From NCBI GenBank assembly GCA_029204225.1, contig CM055102.1, positions 5,952,197 through 6,016,196 on the forward strand: a stretch of 64,000 nt of DNA, read 5' to 3'. Under the pieces are notes generated by a model. It saw only the letters and a list, made by a program, of their open reading frames with translations, searched no databases and had not been told where the DNA came from. Within the stretch, counting starts at the first letter, position 1. Every line of letters starts with the position of its first letter. Of this stretch, positions 43,599-57,277 are shown piece after piece. The DNA comes from Diphasiastrum complanatum (lineage: Eukaryota; Streptophyta; Lycopodiopsida; Lycopodiales; Lycopodiaceae). The position numbers and the translations under genes were made by a program.

Positions 43599-44699
43599 GG
43601 TAATCATCGTGGTGGATCTAGTGTGCATTTGCTTTGTTTTGGATGACATGATGGATGTGTTGTGTAGATAGGATTCTTGGTGAGAAGCCTATGTACTACT
43701 CAAATCAGAGTTGGCAATGTCAAGCATAGGAAAGTTGAATATGCTTGGATGTCTTAGGGAGATGGACAAGCTATTGACATATAGCCTATGGTGAGGTCCG
43801 TGTACATTCATTCATTGAGTCATTGGTAGACTCATGTGCATGGAGCATGGGGAATGAATGGGGATCAACTTTCAAGATTGGCTAGACAAGATGTTAGGAC
43901 AACGCAACTTGGAGTATCCATCTAGCTAGGCTGCATGTCAAACACTTACAAACATAGACCTGTAAAGCTAACATCAATGAGCAACTAAGGCTCAAACTGA
44001 GGCTAGTAGACATAACAATAAGTCACTGAACATCCCAAATGATTATTTTGTTCCAATGTAGCAAATGCATAAACACATACAACTCCGAATCAGATCTACA
44101 CTTCCATGACAAGGTAACATGCAAGCACACACACACTCATGCAAACCAACAGAACTAATAAAGCATCAAATACATGCAGTATGAGCCATGTCACTCATGT
44201 GGTCAACTTGTGATCAAGTCAGATTGGAGACAAGTCAGTTGGTCAAGAGAGTTACAGACTCTTTATGTGAGTATTGTATATGTATGATACTTTGTGTGTC
44301 AAACATCTTGGTTTGTTGGTGTGCTTGAGTGTGAGTCAAGTAAAAAGTAGTAGAAACATGCTTTGGATATAGCTTTTGGATACTTCAGACAGTGGCTACA
44401 TGTTGCTTATCTTTCACTCTTATTACATTTGAGCTTAAGAGAGAGAGTTAGAAATCAGAGTCAATCTGAAGTATATTTTATGTAAGTTTCAAATGTAATA
44501 CTGTAATTATTGTATAGCTAATTATTCTACTATATTCAGCAGTGTTCAATATTTGATCTGCCATCAACATATCAATCGGGCAAATGTTCCGTAGCTGGCT
44601 ACTTGGATTAGCCGAGTAGCCACACATATAAAAAATTATTGAAATTTTGACTTACATCACATAAGTATCAAGGAGGCTCTGACTTTGTCTGAAACTTCC
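43599..44699. other. Unassigned non-coding sequence
   Basis: No protein motif or LTR border recognised. The part next to 44700 probably belongs to the older copia fragment K. Confidence 0.45.
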
Positions 44700-44987
44700 A
44701 AGAAGAAGAGATTAAGACGCTAATGGTACAAGAACCCATTAGAGCTGCCATGGATTGGTATCTCAATTTTGGTGCTTCTCAAAACATGACACCATGTAAA
44801 TTACTATTCGAAGATCTCACACCAGCACATTCGAAGTATGTTTACTTCGGTGATCAAGTGCACTACTGATTGGAGGCAAAGGATCAATATGCCTCTACCT
44901 TTCAAATGGTGAATTAACCTTGCTTAAGGAGTACTGTGCGTACCCAAATTGACAAAGAATTTACCGTCAGTCAGCAAGCTTACTGAT
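44700..44987 (+). pseudogene. Copia protease fragment K
   Basis: Reads WYLNFGASQNMTPCKLLFED then KYVYFGDQV, with ELTLLKE and VPKLTKNLPSVSKLTD in shifted frames. It is the protease region of a copia lineage different from the others here. The catalytic Asp of D-S-G is Asn (NFGAS). It is cut by the E2 LTR at 44988. Confidence 0.8.
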
Positions 44988-45622
44988 TGTGAAAGATTCA
45001 AGTAGTTTGATCATAGTTGTTATATTTCCATATTTGGCAAATTGAGGCCGACTTTGTTTTTAGACTTAGAGATTGACTTTTCAAAGTTCATTAGTCTAAA
45101 TTTCATTTGAATAAACACTTTTTGAAAGTGTGAAAAAGTTAGAAGGCAAGTTTGAGTAGATTCAAATTTAAATGTTGGGTACTTTGAATCTAGACCCAAA
45201 AATAGTAGGGTTAGCATTTTGGAGGGAAAACCAAGTGGCCAAATAGGCTTTGGACCTGTTATAAAAGGAGAAAACTCATGGAGATACACATCTTCTCTCT
45301 TCTCTATCTCATTTCATGCCTATACATGGTTCTCTTGGGTTCTACTATCCATTAGTGCACTATACTTGTGATTGCATGCAATTCTATGTGTAGAATGATC
45401 TATAATTGTTGTTTTTGGATCCACACGTGTGAAATATAATAGCTTTCTATCAATAGTACTTTATCAATTGATTCATGTTTGATCAAGTTCTATTAGAGTT
45501 TGAACCTCATTTTGTGTGTAGATGCTGATTTTTCGACATTGGTGAAATTGGTAGAGTATCTTCTTTTGTAACCAAAAATTAGGGACATGGATTGGATCAT
45601 AAATGATCTTAAATCCTTCACA
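44988..45622 (+). mobile_element. 5' LTR of copia E2
   Basis: 635 bp with ends TGTGAAAGATTCAAG and AATCCTTCACA, TTATAAAAGGAG as a TATA-like region near 45260, and a primer binding site right after. Best full-length copy of the E LTR; three other copies (11329, 25548, 32790) are truncated or interrupted. Confidence 0.92.
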
Positions 45623-45634
45623 TGGTATCAGAGC
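45623..45634 (+). other. Primer binding site of copia E2
   Basis: TGGTATCAGAGC, complementary to initiator tRNA-Met, immediately after the LTR. Confidence 0.92.
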
Positions 45635-46217
45635 TTATATTTCAGGTTATGGAGGAGGAAATCATATCTATCAATGATATGGTGAAGATATCAAAGCTAG
45701 AGCATGCCAGAGGGGATTCTACACCAAAATCGAGTTTTTTGCTTTTTAAGATTGGATCTTTTGTACATCAAAACCATATATAGGTTCACAAACTTGATCA
45801 ATTCTGATTTTTGATTTCACATACTAGATTTGGCCAATTTTTGGATCATTGGATCAACCTAAGTAGTGGTTAATAGATTGCATATCAAATTTTCAACATT
45901 TGCATGTAGATTTGGAACAGTCAATTTTTTGTAATTTTGTCAAAACCCTAATTTTGATTGGATCTCTAGATAGTGAGATTTTTGTACTTCATTTGAGTGT
46001 ATTTCAATCTTAGGAAGTGGAAAAAGTTATTACATTGAGGATAGATCATAGGTGATCAAGATTCCATGATTCTATGTGTTGATTTGCTTGGTATAAGTGC
46101 TAGAATAGAATTGTTAAGATAGTTTCAAATCTTTGTGATTTCTTTTAAAAACATTTGTTGTTGTTCAAAGGAGTGCTTTGTGCATTGAAACAGGTCTGAA
46201 GATCAGATCATTTCTAC

Positions 46218-47102
46218 ATGGCAACCTCAATTGGAGTCATGTTGGAAGCCAATGATATGCTTACCTCAAGTAACTATTCATTGTGGAAAGTGAGGATCGA
46301 ATCACTTCTTGAGATGAATGATGTTTTGGATATTTTTGTAGGTTTAGAGGAGAGACCAGCAATACAACAAGATCAAATGAGGTATGATAAGAGGGCCAAG
46401 AAGGCTCTACACATGATAAAGATGAATGTTACCAATGAGCTTCTCAAGGAAGTTGGTAAGTGCACATCATCTTTGGAAGCTTGGGATTCATTGAAGAAGC
46501 TTTGTGAATACAAGGCTACTTCTAGAGTGTTGACTCTAAGAAGGCAAATCTTTTCTTGTTTGCAAAAGAATGAAAAAAGTTCAAGTACTTTTGTTTTGAG
46601 GATGAAAGCATTGAATGATGAGTTGGCTTGCATTGATAAAAGCGTTAAGGAAGGAGGGCTTGTTCAAGTGATTCTTAATGGTTTCTTGGATGCTCATGCT
46701 AAATGGTTTAAAGTATTGCTATTCAAAAGACTCTGCCAAGTTTGATGGATCTTCAAGAGATCTTGATCAATGAAGAATATAGGCTTCAAGCAAGAGGTGG
46801 ACCTACATCGACACTTCAAGAGGATGCTATGTTCACAAAGGGTAAATTGAAGGGCAAAACCAAAAGTAAGTGGTCTAAAGGGCAAGACCAAGTGGAGGCT
46901 TCTTCAAGTGGCAAAAATAAGGATAGAGCTCAAGTTCTTCTATTGTGGCATCAAAGGACACTTTGCAAGTGAGTGCTACAAGAAGAAGAGAGATCAAGGA
47001 GACAAGCAAGGTAATCTTGCGCTTGATGAGGATGGTTTGGATGTTCAAGATGCAAATGATGTTGCTTTTGTGATGTCTTCATGTTTAATGATGGAGATAT
47101 AG
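46218..47102 (+). pseudogene. Copia E2 gag
   Basis: ATG at 46218 starts MATSIGVMLEANDMLTSSNY; the first 176 codons are open with SLWKVRIESLLEM, RAKKALHMIKMNV, EAWDSLKKL and VLTLRRQIFSCLQK. A frameshift near 46700 and another near 46920 break the rest. The second damages the zinc knuckle, leaving FYCGIKGHFASEC without the first Cys in frame. It has no inverted duplication, unlike E1. Confidence 0.9.
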
Positions 47103-48463
47103 ATCCTTGGTGGATTGATAGTGGAGCACATGGCCTTTCACAAAGAGTATTTCACTTTTTTGTTGGCATATGGAGATGACAAGGCCAATGATGGTGAGTG
47201 TGCAATCAAAGGGATTGGTACAATTCCTATTTCTCTCTATACAAATAGGAATGTTTATTTGGAGGATGTCTTGTTTATTCCATCTATTTCCAAGAATTTG
47301 CTTAGTGTGAGTCAAATGCTAAGTAAAGGCCTCAAGGTGGAGTCTGATGGAGATGCTTGTATGATCAAAAGGAAGGATGTCTTGGTTGGAAAAGGTAAAA
47401 GGCAAGGAAAGTTGTTCAAACTAGATGCTTGTGTTATTGCTAACCAAGTTGGATGTGTTGCAAGGGATCAAATACCTATTCAAGAGGTTTGGCATAAAAG
47501 GATGGGACACCTCAACTTCAAGTCATTGGAGGTAATGGCTAGAAAGAACGTTGTGATAGGTCTTCCAAGCCTTTAAGTGTCATCAAACATGTTTGTGAGT
47601 CTTGTGCTTTGTCTAAGTCACATAGACTACCTTATACTAGATATACATCTAGATCTACAAAGCCTTTTCAACTTGTGCATTTGGATATTCATGGATTTAC
47701 TACAATTAGCAATAGTGGAGCTAAGATGTATGTAACATTCATTGATGATTTTAGTAAATTTTGTTGGATCTATCTACTAAAGAGCAAGGATGAAGTGTAT
47801 GATGTCTTTATCAAATCCAAGAATGTAAGAGAGAACCAATTTTCCACAAGGATCAAGTGCTTAACAAATGACAATGGTGGTGAATACATATCTACCAAGT
47901 TCAAGACCTTTTGTAATGAGCATGGGATCAAGAGGGAGTATACAACATCAAGGACCTCACAACAAAATGGAGTGGCTGAAAGAAAGAATAAGACTTTATG
48001 TGAAAGTGCTAAAGCCATGAGGTTAAGTGCTAATCTTGACAAACCATTTTGGGATCAAGCTTTTTTGTGTGCCAATTTCTTGTGCAATAGGTGGCCGAGT
48101 GCTATTTTGGATGGAAGGACACCTTTTGAGATGCTATTCAAGAGGAGGCCGAGTGTCAACTTTCTAAGAACCTTTGTATGCACATGCTATGTCAACATTA
48201 CTCTTGATGATAGGACCAAGGAGGATCCATCTTCAAGAAGAGGTATTTTTGTTGGATATAGTGAGGTGAGTAAAGCCTACAAGGTTTACATTCCTTCTAC
48301 TAACAAAGTGATTGTTGGTAGAGATGTCATCTTTGATGAGGGGAACATTCCAAAAGTGTCTTCAAGCATGATTGATGGTGATGTGGATGGATCTAACATT
48401 CTTGATGTTGATGTAAAGGATCCTACTTTGGATGGTGATGATGATGGACCTTCATCAAGTTAA
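47103..48463 (+). pseudogene. Copia E2 protease and integrase
   Basis: The protease site is WWIDSGA, followed by an 8-nt deletion relative to E1 that shifts the frame. A long open stretch then gives YLEDVLFIPSISKNLLSVS, VWHKRMGHLNFKSLEVMA, and from 47609 the integrase core: VHLDIHGFTTISNSG, KMYVTFIDDFSKFCWIYL, LTNDNGGEYIS, TSQQNGVAERKNKTL, FWDQAFLCANFL and the C-terminal FVGYSEVSKAYKVY. The D,D,E residues are all visible. RT is absent. Confidence 0.92.
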
Positions 48464-48660
48464 AAGTCAAGGAGAACGTCAAGGGAAAGACAAGTACCTT
48501 CAAGGCTCACATATGATGAAAAGGGTAAGCAAGTAGTTTTTGGAAATTATGTTGCTTTACTAACCTGTTTTGATGAACCTACAAGTGTAGATGAAGCAAG
48601 GAAAGAAGAGGAGTGGATCCAAGCAATGGATCTTGAGTATCAAATTCTTTTGGAGCAGCA
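48464..48660 (+). pseudogene. Copia E2 integrase-RT linker
   Basis: Reads RERQVPSRLTYDEKGKQVVF and EEEWIQAMDLEYQ, the linker just before RT. It stops at about 48660; the next 124 bp are unassigned, then the copia B LTR begins. Confidence 0.8.
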
Positions 48661-48784
48661 CAACAACAGCAGCACTAGGACTAGCACAAAAGTGCCAACA
48701 GATCTCCATTCGACGTACCAACTTTTGAACACATTTGTCTAGAACGCAATCGCCACCAAAACAATATTGGACATTCGTATGGTG

Positions 48785-50057
<1,273 letters not shown>

Positions 50058-50070
50058 CTCCCTCTTAAGC
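50058..50070 (-). other. Polypurine tract of copia B
   Basis: GCTTAAGAGGGAG on the minus strand directly before the LTR start. Confidence 0.85.
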
Positions 50071-51611
50071 TAACTACTATAAATCTAATCTGCATTTGAG
50101 ACTTAACATACCTACTAAAGTAGAATGCTTATCTCTAGACAATGGCTTTGTCAAAATATCAGCCAACATACTGTCTGTATGACAGTAACTTAGTACAACA
50201 TCTTTACTCTGAACTTTCTCTCTAAGAAAATGGAATTGAACTTCTATACGCTTAGTTCTATTATGAGTTCGTGGGTTCAGAGATAGAGCTATGCAGCTCT
50301 AATTGTTGCACTGGAGTACTGTTGGACTGATCTGTGGGAATTGTAGATCCTGCGACAACCTCCTTAGCTAGATTATTTCCTTCACTGTTGATGTAGCTGC
50401 AACATATTCGGATTCTGTGGAGGACAGAGAAATGCATTTCTGCTTTCTGTTGTTCCATGAGATGGGTCCTATTGCAAGGAAACAAATGTAGCCTGATGTG
50501 GATTTTTTGATATCCACGTCTCCAGCCCAATCTGAATCTGAATAAGTGGTCAATGTGAGTGTAGCTTTTGTTTTGCCATTATAGCTCAAAGCATAGTGCT
50601 TTGTAGCTTGAATGTACCTCAGTACTCTTTGCAGAGCTTTCCAGTGCTGTAAGCCTAGTTTGGACATGTACTTAGACAATGTGCTTACTACATATGCTAG
50701 ATTAGGTTGTGTGTAGATCATAGAATACATAATAGATCTTATGACAGACTGATAAGAATATCTGCACACTTCTTGCTGATTTGCTTGAGTTTTGGGGCAC
50801 ATGTCTTTGAACAACTTAGCTCTTGGATCCATAGGTGTGTCTATGGGCTTGCAGTCCTCCATGCCATATCTGCGAAGTACATTAGTCAAGTAGGATTCTC
50901 GGCTTATAGTTATCATTTTGCCTGCGCGATCTTTGCTGATCTCCATACCAAGAAGGTAATGGACTGGGTCTAGATCAGTCATCTCAAACTCTGTTGAAAG
51001 CAGAGATTTGGTTTCCTGTAATAACTGATTTGAATTGCTGATAATTAAAGAATCATCAACGTATAGTGCTATTATGACATAGCTTGATCCTTTACGCTTG
51101 AGATATACATTGCAGTTTGCAGAGTAAGAAGTAAAATTGTGCTGCAACAAGAAGTGATTAATTTTGTCATACCAGGCCCTGGGAGCTTGCTTAAGACCAT
51201 ATAAAGCCTTATGCAATTTACATACTAGATGCTCCTTGCCTTGAAGGACATAACCTTCTGGTTGATAGATGAATATATTTTCTTGTATAAATCCATGTAG
51301 AAATGTCGTCTGGACATCCATCTGGTGAATGTCCAGATCTTCTACAGCAGCTATAGCCAGTAAGGTACGAATAGACTGATTCTTTACCACTAAACTAAAG
51401 GTCTCAGTGTAGTCTATCCCATATACTTGTTCAAAGCCTTTAACCACTAGTCTAGCTTTCCATTTGGATATTGATCCATCTGGCTTAAGCTTCAACTTAA
51501 AGATCCACTTAGAGTCAATTGGTTTTACACCAGTAGGAGGATTGACAAGACTCTAGGTCTTGTTCTTCATTAGAGACTGATACTTAGCATCCATGACAGC
51601 CTTCCAATTGT
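50071..51611 (-). pseudogene. Copia B reverse transcriptase and RNase H
   Basis: The stretch 51495-50368 is one open frame of 375 codons: SISKWKARLVVKGFEQV, HQMDVQTTFLHGFIQENIFI, LYGLKQAPRAWYDKI, catalytic YVDD at about 51060, DCKPIDTPMDP, LQHWKALQRVLRYIQ, YSDSDWAGD and SLSSTESEYVAA. A Trp codon in the RNase H motif EIIWLRRL is TAG at 50365; a second Trp (NKTWSLVNPP) is TAG near 51553. Beyond 50365 the frame continues with TVLQCNN, RIEVQFHFLREKVQSKDV and ADILTKPLS. Only these stops spoil an otherwise full RT-RNase H. Confidence 0.93.
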
Positions 51612-52145
51612 CTACATTGGGCATTTACAGAGCTTTTGCAACTTTGGCAAGTTCATCATGACTGATGAACACCTGTGGGACAAAACGATCAGGTTGCTGT
51701 CGTTGTCTTGCAGACCTTCGAGCTGCAGGTGCTTGAGTGGATGATTTTCCTTGGTAAATAATTGGAATCGTAGCATTTTGTGGATGAACAATCGTGGATT
51801 TGGTCCCATCGATTGTAAGCGGAGCTGTTGGGACAAACTCCTTTGTGTGAACAGTTGTAGGTCATTGCCTAACGATGGATGGTGGAACTGCTGTGGCATA
51901 CTCTTGCATCGGCTGCTTCTGCTTGAAATCGTGATACTTGTCTTCAAGAAAGACAACATCACGGCTGATTGAGATCTGACCTGAATCAACATCATAGATG
52001 CGATATGCTTTATGCGATGTTGAGTAGCCAATGAAGATGTTCTTATAGCTTACTGGGTCCAGCTTCTTCCTCAGATCAGATGGCACTTAAGCATAGCAGA
52101 GACATCTGAAAACACATAGATGTTTCAAGCTTGGTTTTTATCCGT
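51612..52145 (-). pseudogene. Copia B integrase C-terminus and linker
   Basis: Reads YYGYKPSLKHLCVFRCLCYA, DLRKKLDPVSYKNIFIGYST and SHKAYRIYD, then a serine/glutamine-rich linker. Upstream of about 52145 the sequence passes directly to the leader and primer binding site, so the gag-protease-integrase core deletion has its breakpoint there. Confidence 0.88.
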
Positions 52146-52181
52146 AGTAGAATAAGTCCTAGACTCTAATAATCCAATGAA

Positions 52182-52198
52182 CCTTGTCTCTGATACCA
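52182..52198 (-). other. Primer binding site of copia B
   Basis: TGGTATCAGAGACAAGG on the minus strand, four bases from the LTR end. Confidence 0.88.
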
Positions 52199-52202
52199 CA
52201 CC

Positions 52203-52691
52203 TGTGGGAGCAGACACTGATATCACTCTATGGGCAAAAATAGATATCAGCTCTGATATCACTTCTATTAGAAGAAAAACAAATTGTTATAATTAGGAGG
52301 ATCGTGGATTACTTGGAGAATGGAGTTATGAGTAGTTCTTTGTGTGTGAAATCAGATTATCAGTGTAGGAGTCATAGACTGCCATGAAAGAAAGATTGCA
52401 AAAGGAATTAGGCGTCTGAGACAGCCATGCAATTCTCTAATACTGATAACCTGATATGAAGAGAATGTAGAATTAATTCAAATGTCAAAGACAATCATAT
52501 AATTCTCTTCTTAATTATGTTTGTGTGAGAGGAACGAGAGTTATCATTCAACAAGAATGCTAAGATGTAGAATAATAGCGAATCTATATATTGAAGTTGT
52601 AAATACAACGATCAGTCCACAATACAATTGCGTTGATAAGCGCGTGAACCTACTAGCAAATTCAAGACAATTGCTAAGGTTCTAAAATAGT

Positions 52692-52738
<47 letters not shown>

Positions 52739-53362
52739 GATCACTAACTCTGAGGAGTCAGCTACTGGAAAAAAGACGTTCTCCACTATCTGACCTTATG
52801 TATTATAATCCTCTTCTCTTCATGCCCTCGCTCAATTACATGTATATATACATATCAGTTGAAGAATCTTGTACTAGCTTAACTTTACAATTACAAGATT
52901 GATAACAACTATAAAATTGATTAGTTTGTTGATGGAACGTGAAGGCTTTCTGGTCTGATAGCAAAAATCTGTGTATTTTTTGGTAGACTGGAAATGCAAC
53001 ACCCTTTGGCCTATACTTGAGGACAGCCTTCGGGATTTGTAAGACACCTTCAACGTTTGGAAGACACCTTTAGGATTTGTAGGGCAATTGTCACATTTTT
53101 CGCCTATCAGAAAACCCGTGTAAAACCACAGTGTCGAGTTTTTTTGCCTTTTTCGCCTATTTTAAAACTTGTGTAAAACTACAGTGTCGCCTGTCTAAAA
53201 ACTTAGTTTAAAAACACAGTGTCGGATTTTTTGCATTTTTTGGCTGTGCGAAAAAATACGATAACAAAACCAGATTGTAGCGACAGTTCAATTTTCTGCA
53301 GGTTACATTTGAGAGAGTAAAAATTTTGAGAAGGAAGGAGGGCTGTTGGGATGAGTAGGCTA
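52203..53362 (-). mobile_element. 5' LTR of copia B, outer end lost
   Basis: Starts TGTGGGAGCAGACAC and matches 48785-50037 up to GGGATGAGTAGG, where it is cut and joined to copia F gag. Confidence 0.88.
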
Positions 53363-53610
53363 TCCTCAATGGATGATGATAGCAAGGCTACTGCCTTGTC
53401 ATTCTTCTCCCTCCATTCGTGTAGCTCCTTGCCTGTTGTTGTAGGCATCTCCTCGGTGCCATCTACCTTGGGGAATAATCCTTCACCCTTTAGTATCAGT
53501 GAGGTCTTAACTTTCCATGCCAGAAAGTTAGATCCTGATGAATCCAGAATTGTACAGATCTTGGATTGTATGCTGCTGATTGAAGCCATTGCTTCTGAAT
53601 TCGTGTTCAC
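53363..53610 (-). pseudogene. Copia F gag N-terminus
   Basis: From an ATG at 53610: MNTNSEAMASISS, NFLAWKVKTSLIL, GEGLFPKVDG and NDKAVALLSSSIEDSL. This is the start of a copia gag of the LDSSGSNF...W type. It is cut after about 83 codons by the copia B LTR. Confidence 0.75.
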
Positions 53611-53688
53611 TTGTTGATGGTTGTTTGTTTAAATGCTTAGCCCCTTGGATCTGATAGCTTGTCGGCTATGTTAGACCATGACAAAGTA

Positions 53689-53701
53689 GGCTCTGATATC
53701 A
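53689..53701 (-). other. Primer binding site of copia F
   Basis: TGATATCAGAGCC on the minus strand, one G-to-A change from the usual site, one base from the LTR. Confidence 0.75.
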
Positions 53702-54100
53702 TTGATGCGAAAAATGTGCTTAGAGCTAGAACTCTGGTGACAAACTGATAGAAAAATCTCGAACGATTTGCAAACAGTTTCGTGAATCTTGAATTATTTC
53801 TATTCGAGTACAATTCGTGTTGGATCAATCAGGCTCTGCAACACAACAAAATGAAAAAAGACGAAATCTAGATGAAAACGAAACGAAGCAAAGCGAAACT
53901 TAGGTGAGCTCTGACCTTGATTCATGCTGGAAGCATAGAGATCGTGAAACGACACGAAATGAAACGAAGCGAAAGAGTTCGCGACAAGATCAATCAGGCT
54001 CTATAATGAGACGAGACGAAACGAAACGAAACGAAATGAAACTTAGATAAGCTCTGATATTGATTTACCCTTATAGCCAAGTGATTGCAAAGCAAAGCAC

Positions 54101-54160
54101 GAAGCGAAAGGATTTGCGAAGAAGCGAAAGGATTTGCGAAGAAGCGAAAGGATTCGTGAA
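54101..54160. repeat. Three 20-bp tandem repeats
   Basis: GAAGCGAAAGGATTTGCGAA occurs three times in a row (third with two changes) in the copia F LTR. Confidence 0.95.
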
Positions 54161-54399
54161 CAAGATCAGTTCGTTAGGAATTCAGATATGATTGATGGTC
54201 ACTGCCGGCTACATCATTCCTACAATCCTTCAGAGTGTAGATAGACACTGCTAATCTACTTTAATAGATTAATATAGCATTCGATCAAATCAAACCAAAG
54301 TGCAGAATCGAATAAACAAGCAAATCAGACACACAAATAGTAGTAGACAAAAAGACATTCAAGATCATACAATCATACAGATTAATATGTGCACAACAG

Positions 54400-55200
54400 T
54401 GTCAGAAATGGTGAACTCCTGCAACTTTGTCACAGCACAAACAAGATACGAAAGTCAAACGAGAACGATTCGCGACAGTCAACACATCTTTGACTCGAAG
54501 CACGAACGATTCGCAAATCATTCGTGAATCGCAAACACACCTCCAGGACCGCAAACCGCAAAAGGGACGCAAAACAAAAACTACCAAAAGAAACGAAAAG
54601 AACGAGAGCAAATGGGAGATTACGAAACAAACGAAGAGAAATCTTTTGCGCTGCCAACTGACAGCTCAACAAGCTTCTCGCCCAACTGAAATGAATAGCA
54701 ACGACGAAGACTAACTAACTAGTTGATTAGTGTTAACTAGTCTTGTGATTCTACGTTTAGCTATCTTGTAAACTCCACACAATGGAGGTATAAACGATCC
54801 TCTCTAGATCATAACAAAGAGAGTGAATACAAAGATCTGTAAGAGACAGAGAGAGACGTAGCAAATAGAGTAAGAAAGCAAAATTACCATAGCTGTGCAT
54901 GAAAGTCTGCCAATGAGTAGAACACAATGTAAGAGCAGAGTGTCAATCCGCCAACGAGCGAGACACTGACGATCTCGCTCCAAAGCCAAACTGATAATAC
55001 AGTCACTCTGTTTTAGTGTATCTCTTTGTCTTGTGCTGTGTGTCTTGATTGCTAGAATAGAATGTGTTCTATGATGCGTAGTCACGTGTCTGGGATCCTG
55101 TAAGAACTTCCACACGAAAAGAAAAATTAAAGACAAAAAATTGTTCGCGAATCAGAAGAGTGAGAAGACGAACACGAAACAGTCTCTTACTTCCGCGACA
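54400..55200 (+). mobile_element. 5' LTR of copia C
   Basis: The start is supported by the independent fragment at 33283-33594 and the end by the primer binding site at 55201. The left 83 bp are missing from the 3' copy. Confidence 0.85.
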
Positions 55201-55216
55201 TGGTATCCGAGTTGAT
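55201..55216 (+). other. Primer binding site of copia C
   Basis: TGGTATCCGAGTTGAT, a variant of the tRNA-Met site, directly after the LTR. Confidence 0.8.
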
Positions 55217-55265
55217 CTGTTATCACTATTGATATCCCAGCAGTTATTCTTCCAGACAACACAAT

Positions 55266-56560
55266 ATGGCTACGACAACCCAGACCAGAGTAGCAATCAG
55301 TCTTGATGGTGCAAATTATAGAATTTGGAAATTTAAAATCAAAACACTCCCAAAGGGCAAAGGCATCTGGTTGGTGATGGAGCTCTTAGAGGTGCAGCCT
55401 CCAAAGGGAGACCCGATGAGAGCTGAATGGATTAGAAAGGATGAGTGCGCAATGGCGATCATCGTTTCATCCATAAATGAAGATCTACTCATGCAGATTG
55501 AGCAGCCATGCAGCATGGGAAAGATTGAAACAGAAGTATGAAGTGAGGACTGCAGCTTCAGTCATGCACCTTCACAATCAACTGCAATCAATATGGTGGG
55601 ATGGCAACCAGTTGGATCAGCACGTTGAGAAGATCAGAACGATCTTCGCTCAACTTCTTGCATCAAGATAGGAGCACCAAGTCCCAGCACCACAGCAGTT
55701 GATGTACTTCATGAAATCTCTACCGATGTCCTATCAGCCATTGAGAATGCTCATACTGAGTCTACCAGATATGACATTCGACAAAGCAGCCAGTCTTGTC
55801 GCTGTTGAGAGACTGATGAAAGACGAAGGAGAGGGAAGTAGTGATCAAGAGAAAGCTCTCTTCACGAAAGGAAAGAAGAAGAACAAAAACAAGCCAAGAT
55901 TCGAGAAGACAAAGTCCTCAAATCAACAATTAACTTCCTATGATCACTGCCACAAACCAGGCCATACGGCCAACAAATGTTGGTTCAATCCAACAATACC
56001 CTACATGCACTACAAGAAGAAAAGGCATTCTGCATATGACTGCAAATGGAAATCAGTATATGCCATTTGTGTAATTCACCTGATCATGAGACTGATTTTT
56101 GCAACTTCAATCCTCAGATAATTTAGCAACGGTATGCCCAGATGGGATATCGAGAACCACATTATGGAGGAAATATGGCAGCTCGTCAATCTGCTCTTGG
56201 ATAGCCAGAACGATTAGCCTTACCTGCCCCACCAAAGCACCCCGCTCCTCCTGCCAATTTGATGGAACCAAAATCTTACAGAAGTGTTGAGCAATGGAAC
56301 TATGGTAATGATCAAGAAGGTAGATCTTCAGAACAATATGCTATTTATGCTGCCGCACAACAACAAGCATCTAGAAACTGGACCAGAGTACCACTTGGAT
56401 GCTTTGCATGTGGAGAAAATCATAAAGTTGCAGAATGTCCAAATAAATCAGAAAATATGATTTTAGATCAGCTCACAAAACCGCTCGACAAGCCACTTTT
56501 TGCCAAGCAAATAAAGACAATTGAATTAAACAAACAAAGCTGCAAGGTTCAAGAGGGTAA
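55266..56560 (+). pseudogene. Copia C gag fused to the pol C-terminus
   Basis: ATG at 55266 starts MATTTQTRVAISLDGANYRIW. Motifs include FKIKTLPKGKG, ECAMAIIVSSINEDL and, after breaks near 55520 and 55670, LPMSYQPLRMLIL and DMTFDKAASLVAVERLM. Three knuckles follow. The first two have Tyr for the first Cys or for a later one (YDHCHKPGHTANKC; PYMHYKKKRHSAYDC); the third, CFACGENHKVAEC, is intact. The frame then runs PNKSENMILDQLTKPLDKPL, where LTKPLDKP is the end of copia RNase H. Protease, integrase, RT and most of RNase H are thus deleted cleanly. Confidence 0.88.
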
Positions 56561-57277
56561 TGCGTCTTTGACTCGAAGCACGAATGGTTTGCGAATCATT
56601 CGCGAACCGTAAGCACACCTCCAGGACCGCAAACCGCAAAAGGGACGCAAAACAAAAACTACAAAAAGAAACGAAAAGAACGAGAGCAAATGGGAGACTA
56701 CAAAACAAACGAAGAGAAATCTTTCGCGCTGCCAGCTGGCAGCTCAACGGGCTTCTCGTCCAGCTGAAACGAATAGCAACGACGGAGACTAACTAACTAG
56801 TTGATTAGCATTAACTAGTCTTGTGATTCTACGTTTAGCTATCTTGTAAACTCCACACAGTGGAGGTATAAACGATCCTCTCTGGATCATAACAAAGAGA
56901 GTGAATATAGAGATCTGTAAGAGACAAAGAGAGACGTAGCGAATAGAGTAAGAAAGCAAAAATACCATAGATGTGCATGAAAGTCTGCCAAATGAGCAGA
57001 ACATAGCGTAAGAGCAGAGTGTCAATCTGCCAACGAGCGAGACACTAACGATCTCGCTCCAAAGCCAAACTGATAATATAGTCACTCTATTTTCGTGTAT
57101 CTCTTTATCTTGTGCTATGTGTCTTGATTGCTAGAATAGAATGTGTCCTGTGATGCGTAGTCGCATGTCTGGGATTTTGTAAGAGCTTCCGCACGAAAAG
57201 AAAAATTAAAGACAGAAAATTGTTCGCGAATCCGAAAACTGAGAAGACAAACATGAAACAGTCTCGCTTCCATGACA
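56561..57277 (+). mobile_element. 3' LTR of copia C, 5' end shortened
   Basis: Aligns with 54483-55200 at high identity and ends CCATGACA. It follows a purine-rich AAGAGGGTAA that resembles a polypurine tract. It is about 83 bp shorter than the 5' LTR at its beginning. Confidence 0.85.

Larger units (their letters stand above)
54400..57277 (+). mobile_element. Copia element C, internally deleted
   Basis: An 801-bp 5' LTR (TGTCAG...GCGACA), a primer binding site, gag, a short pol C-terminal remnant and a 3' LTR. Flanks AACAG (54395-54399) and AACAA (57278-57282) are a 4-of-5 target duplication. The interior is only about 1.36 kb. Confidence 0.85.
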
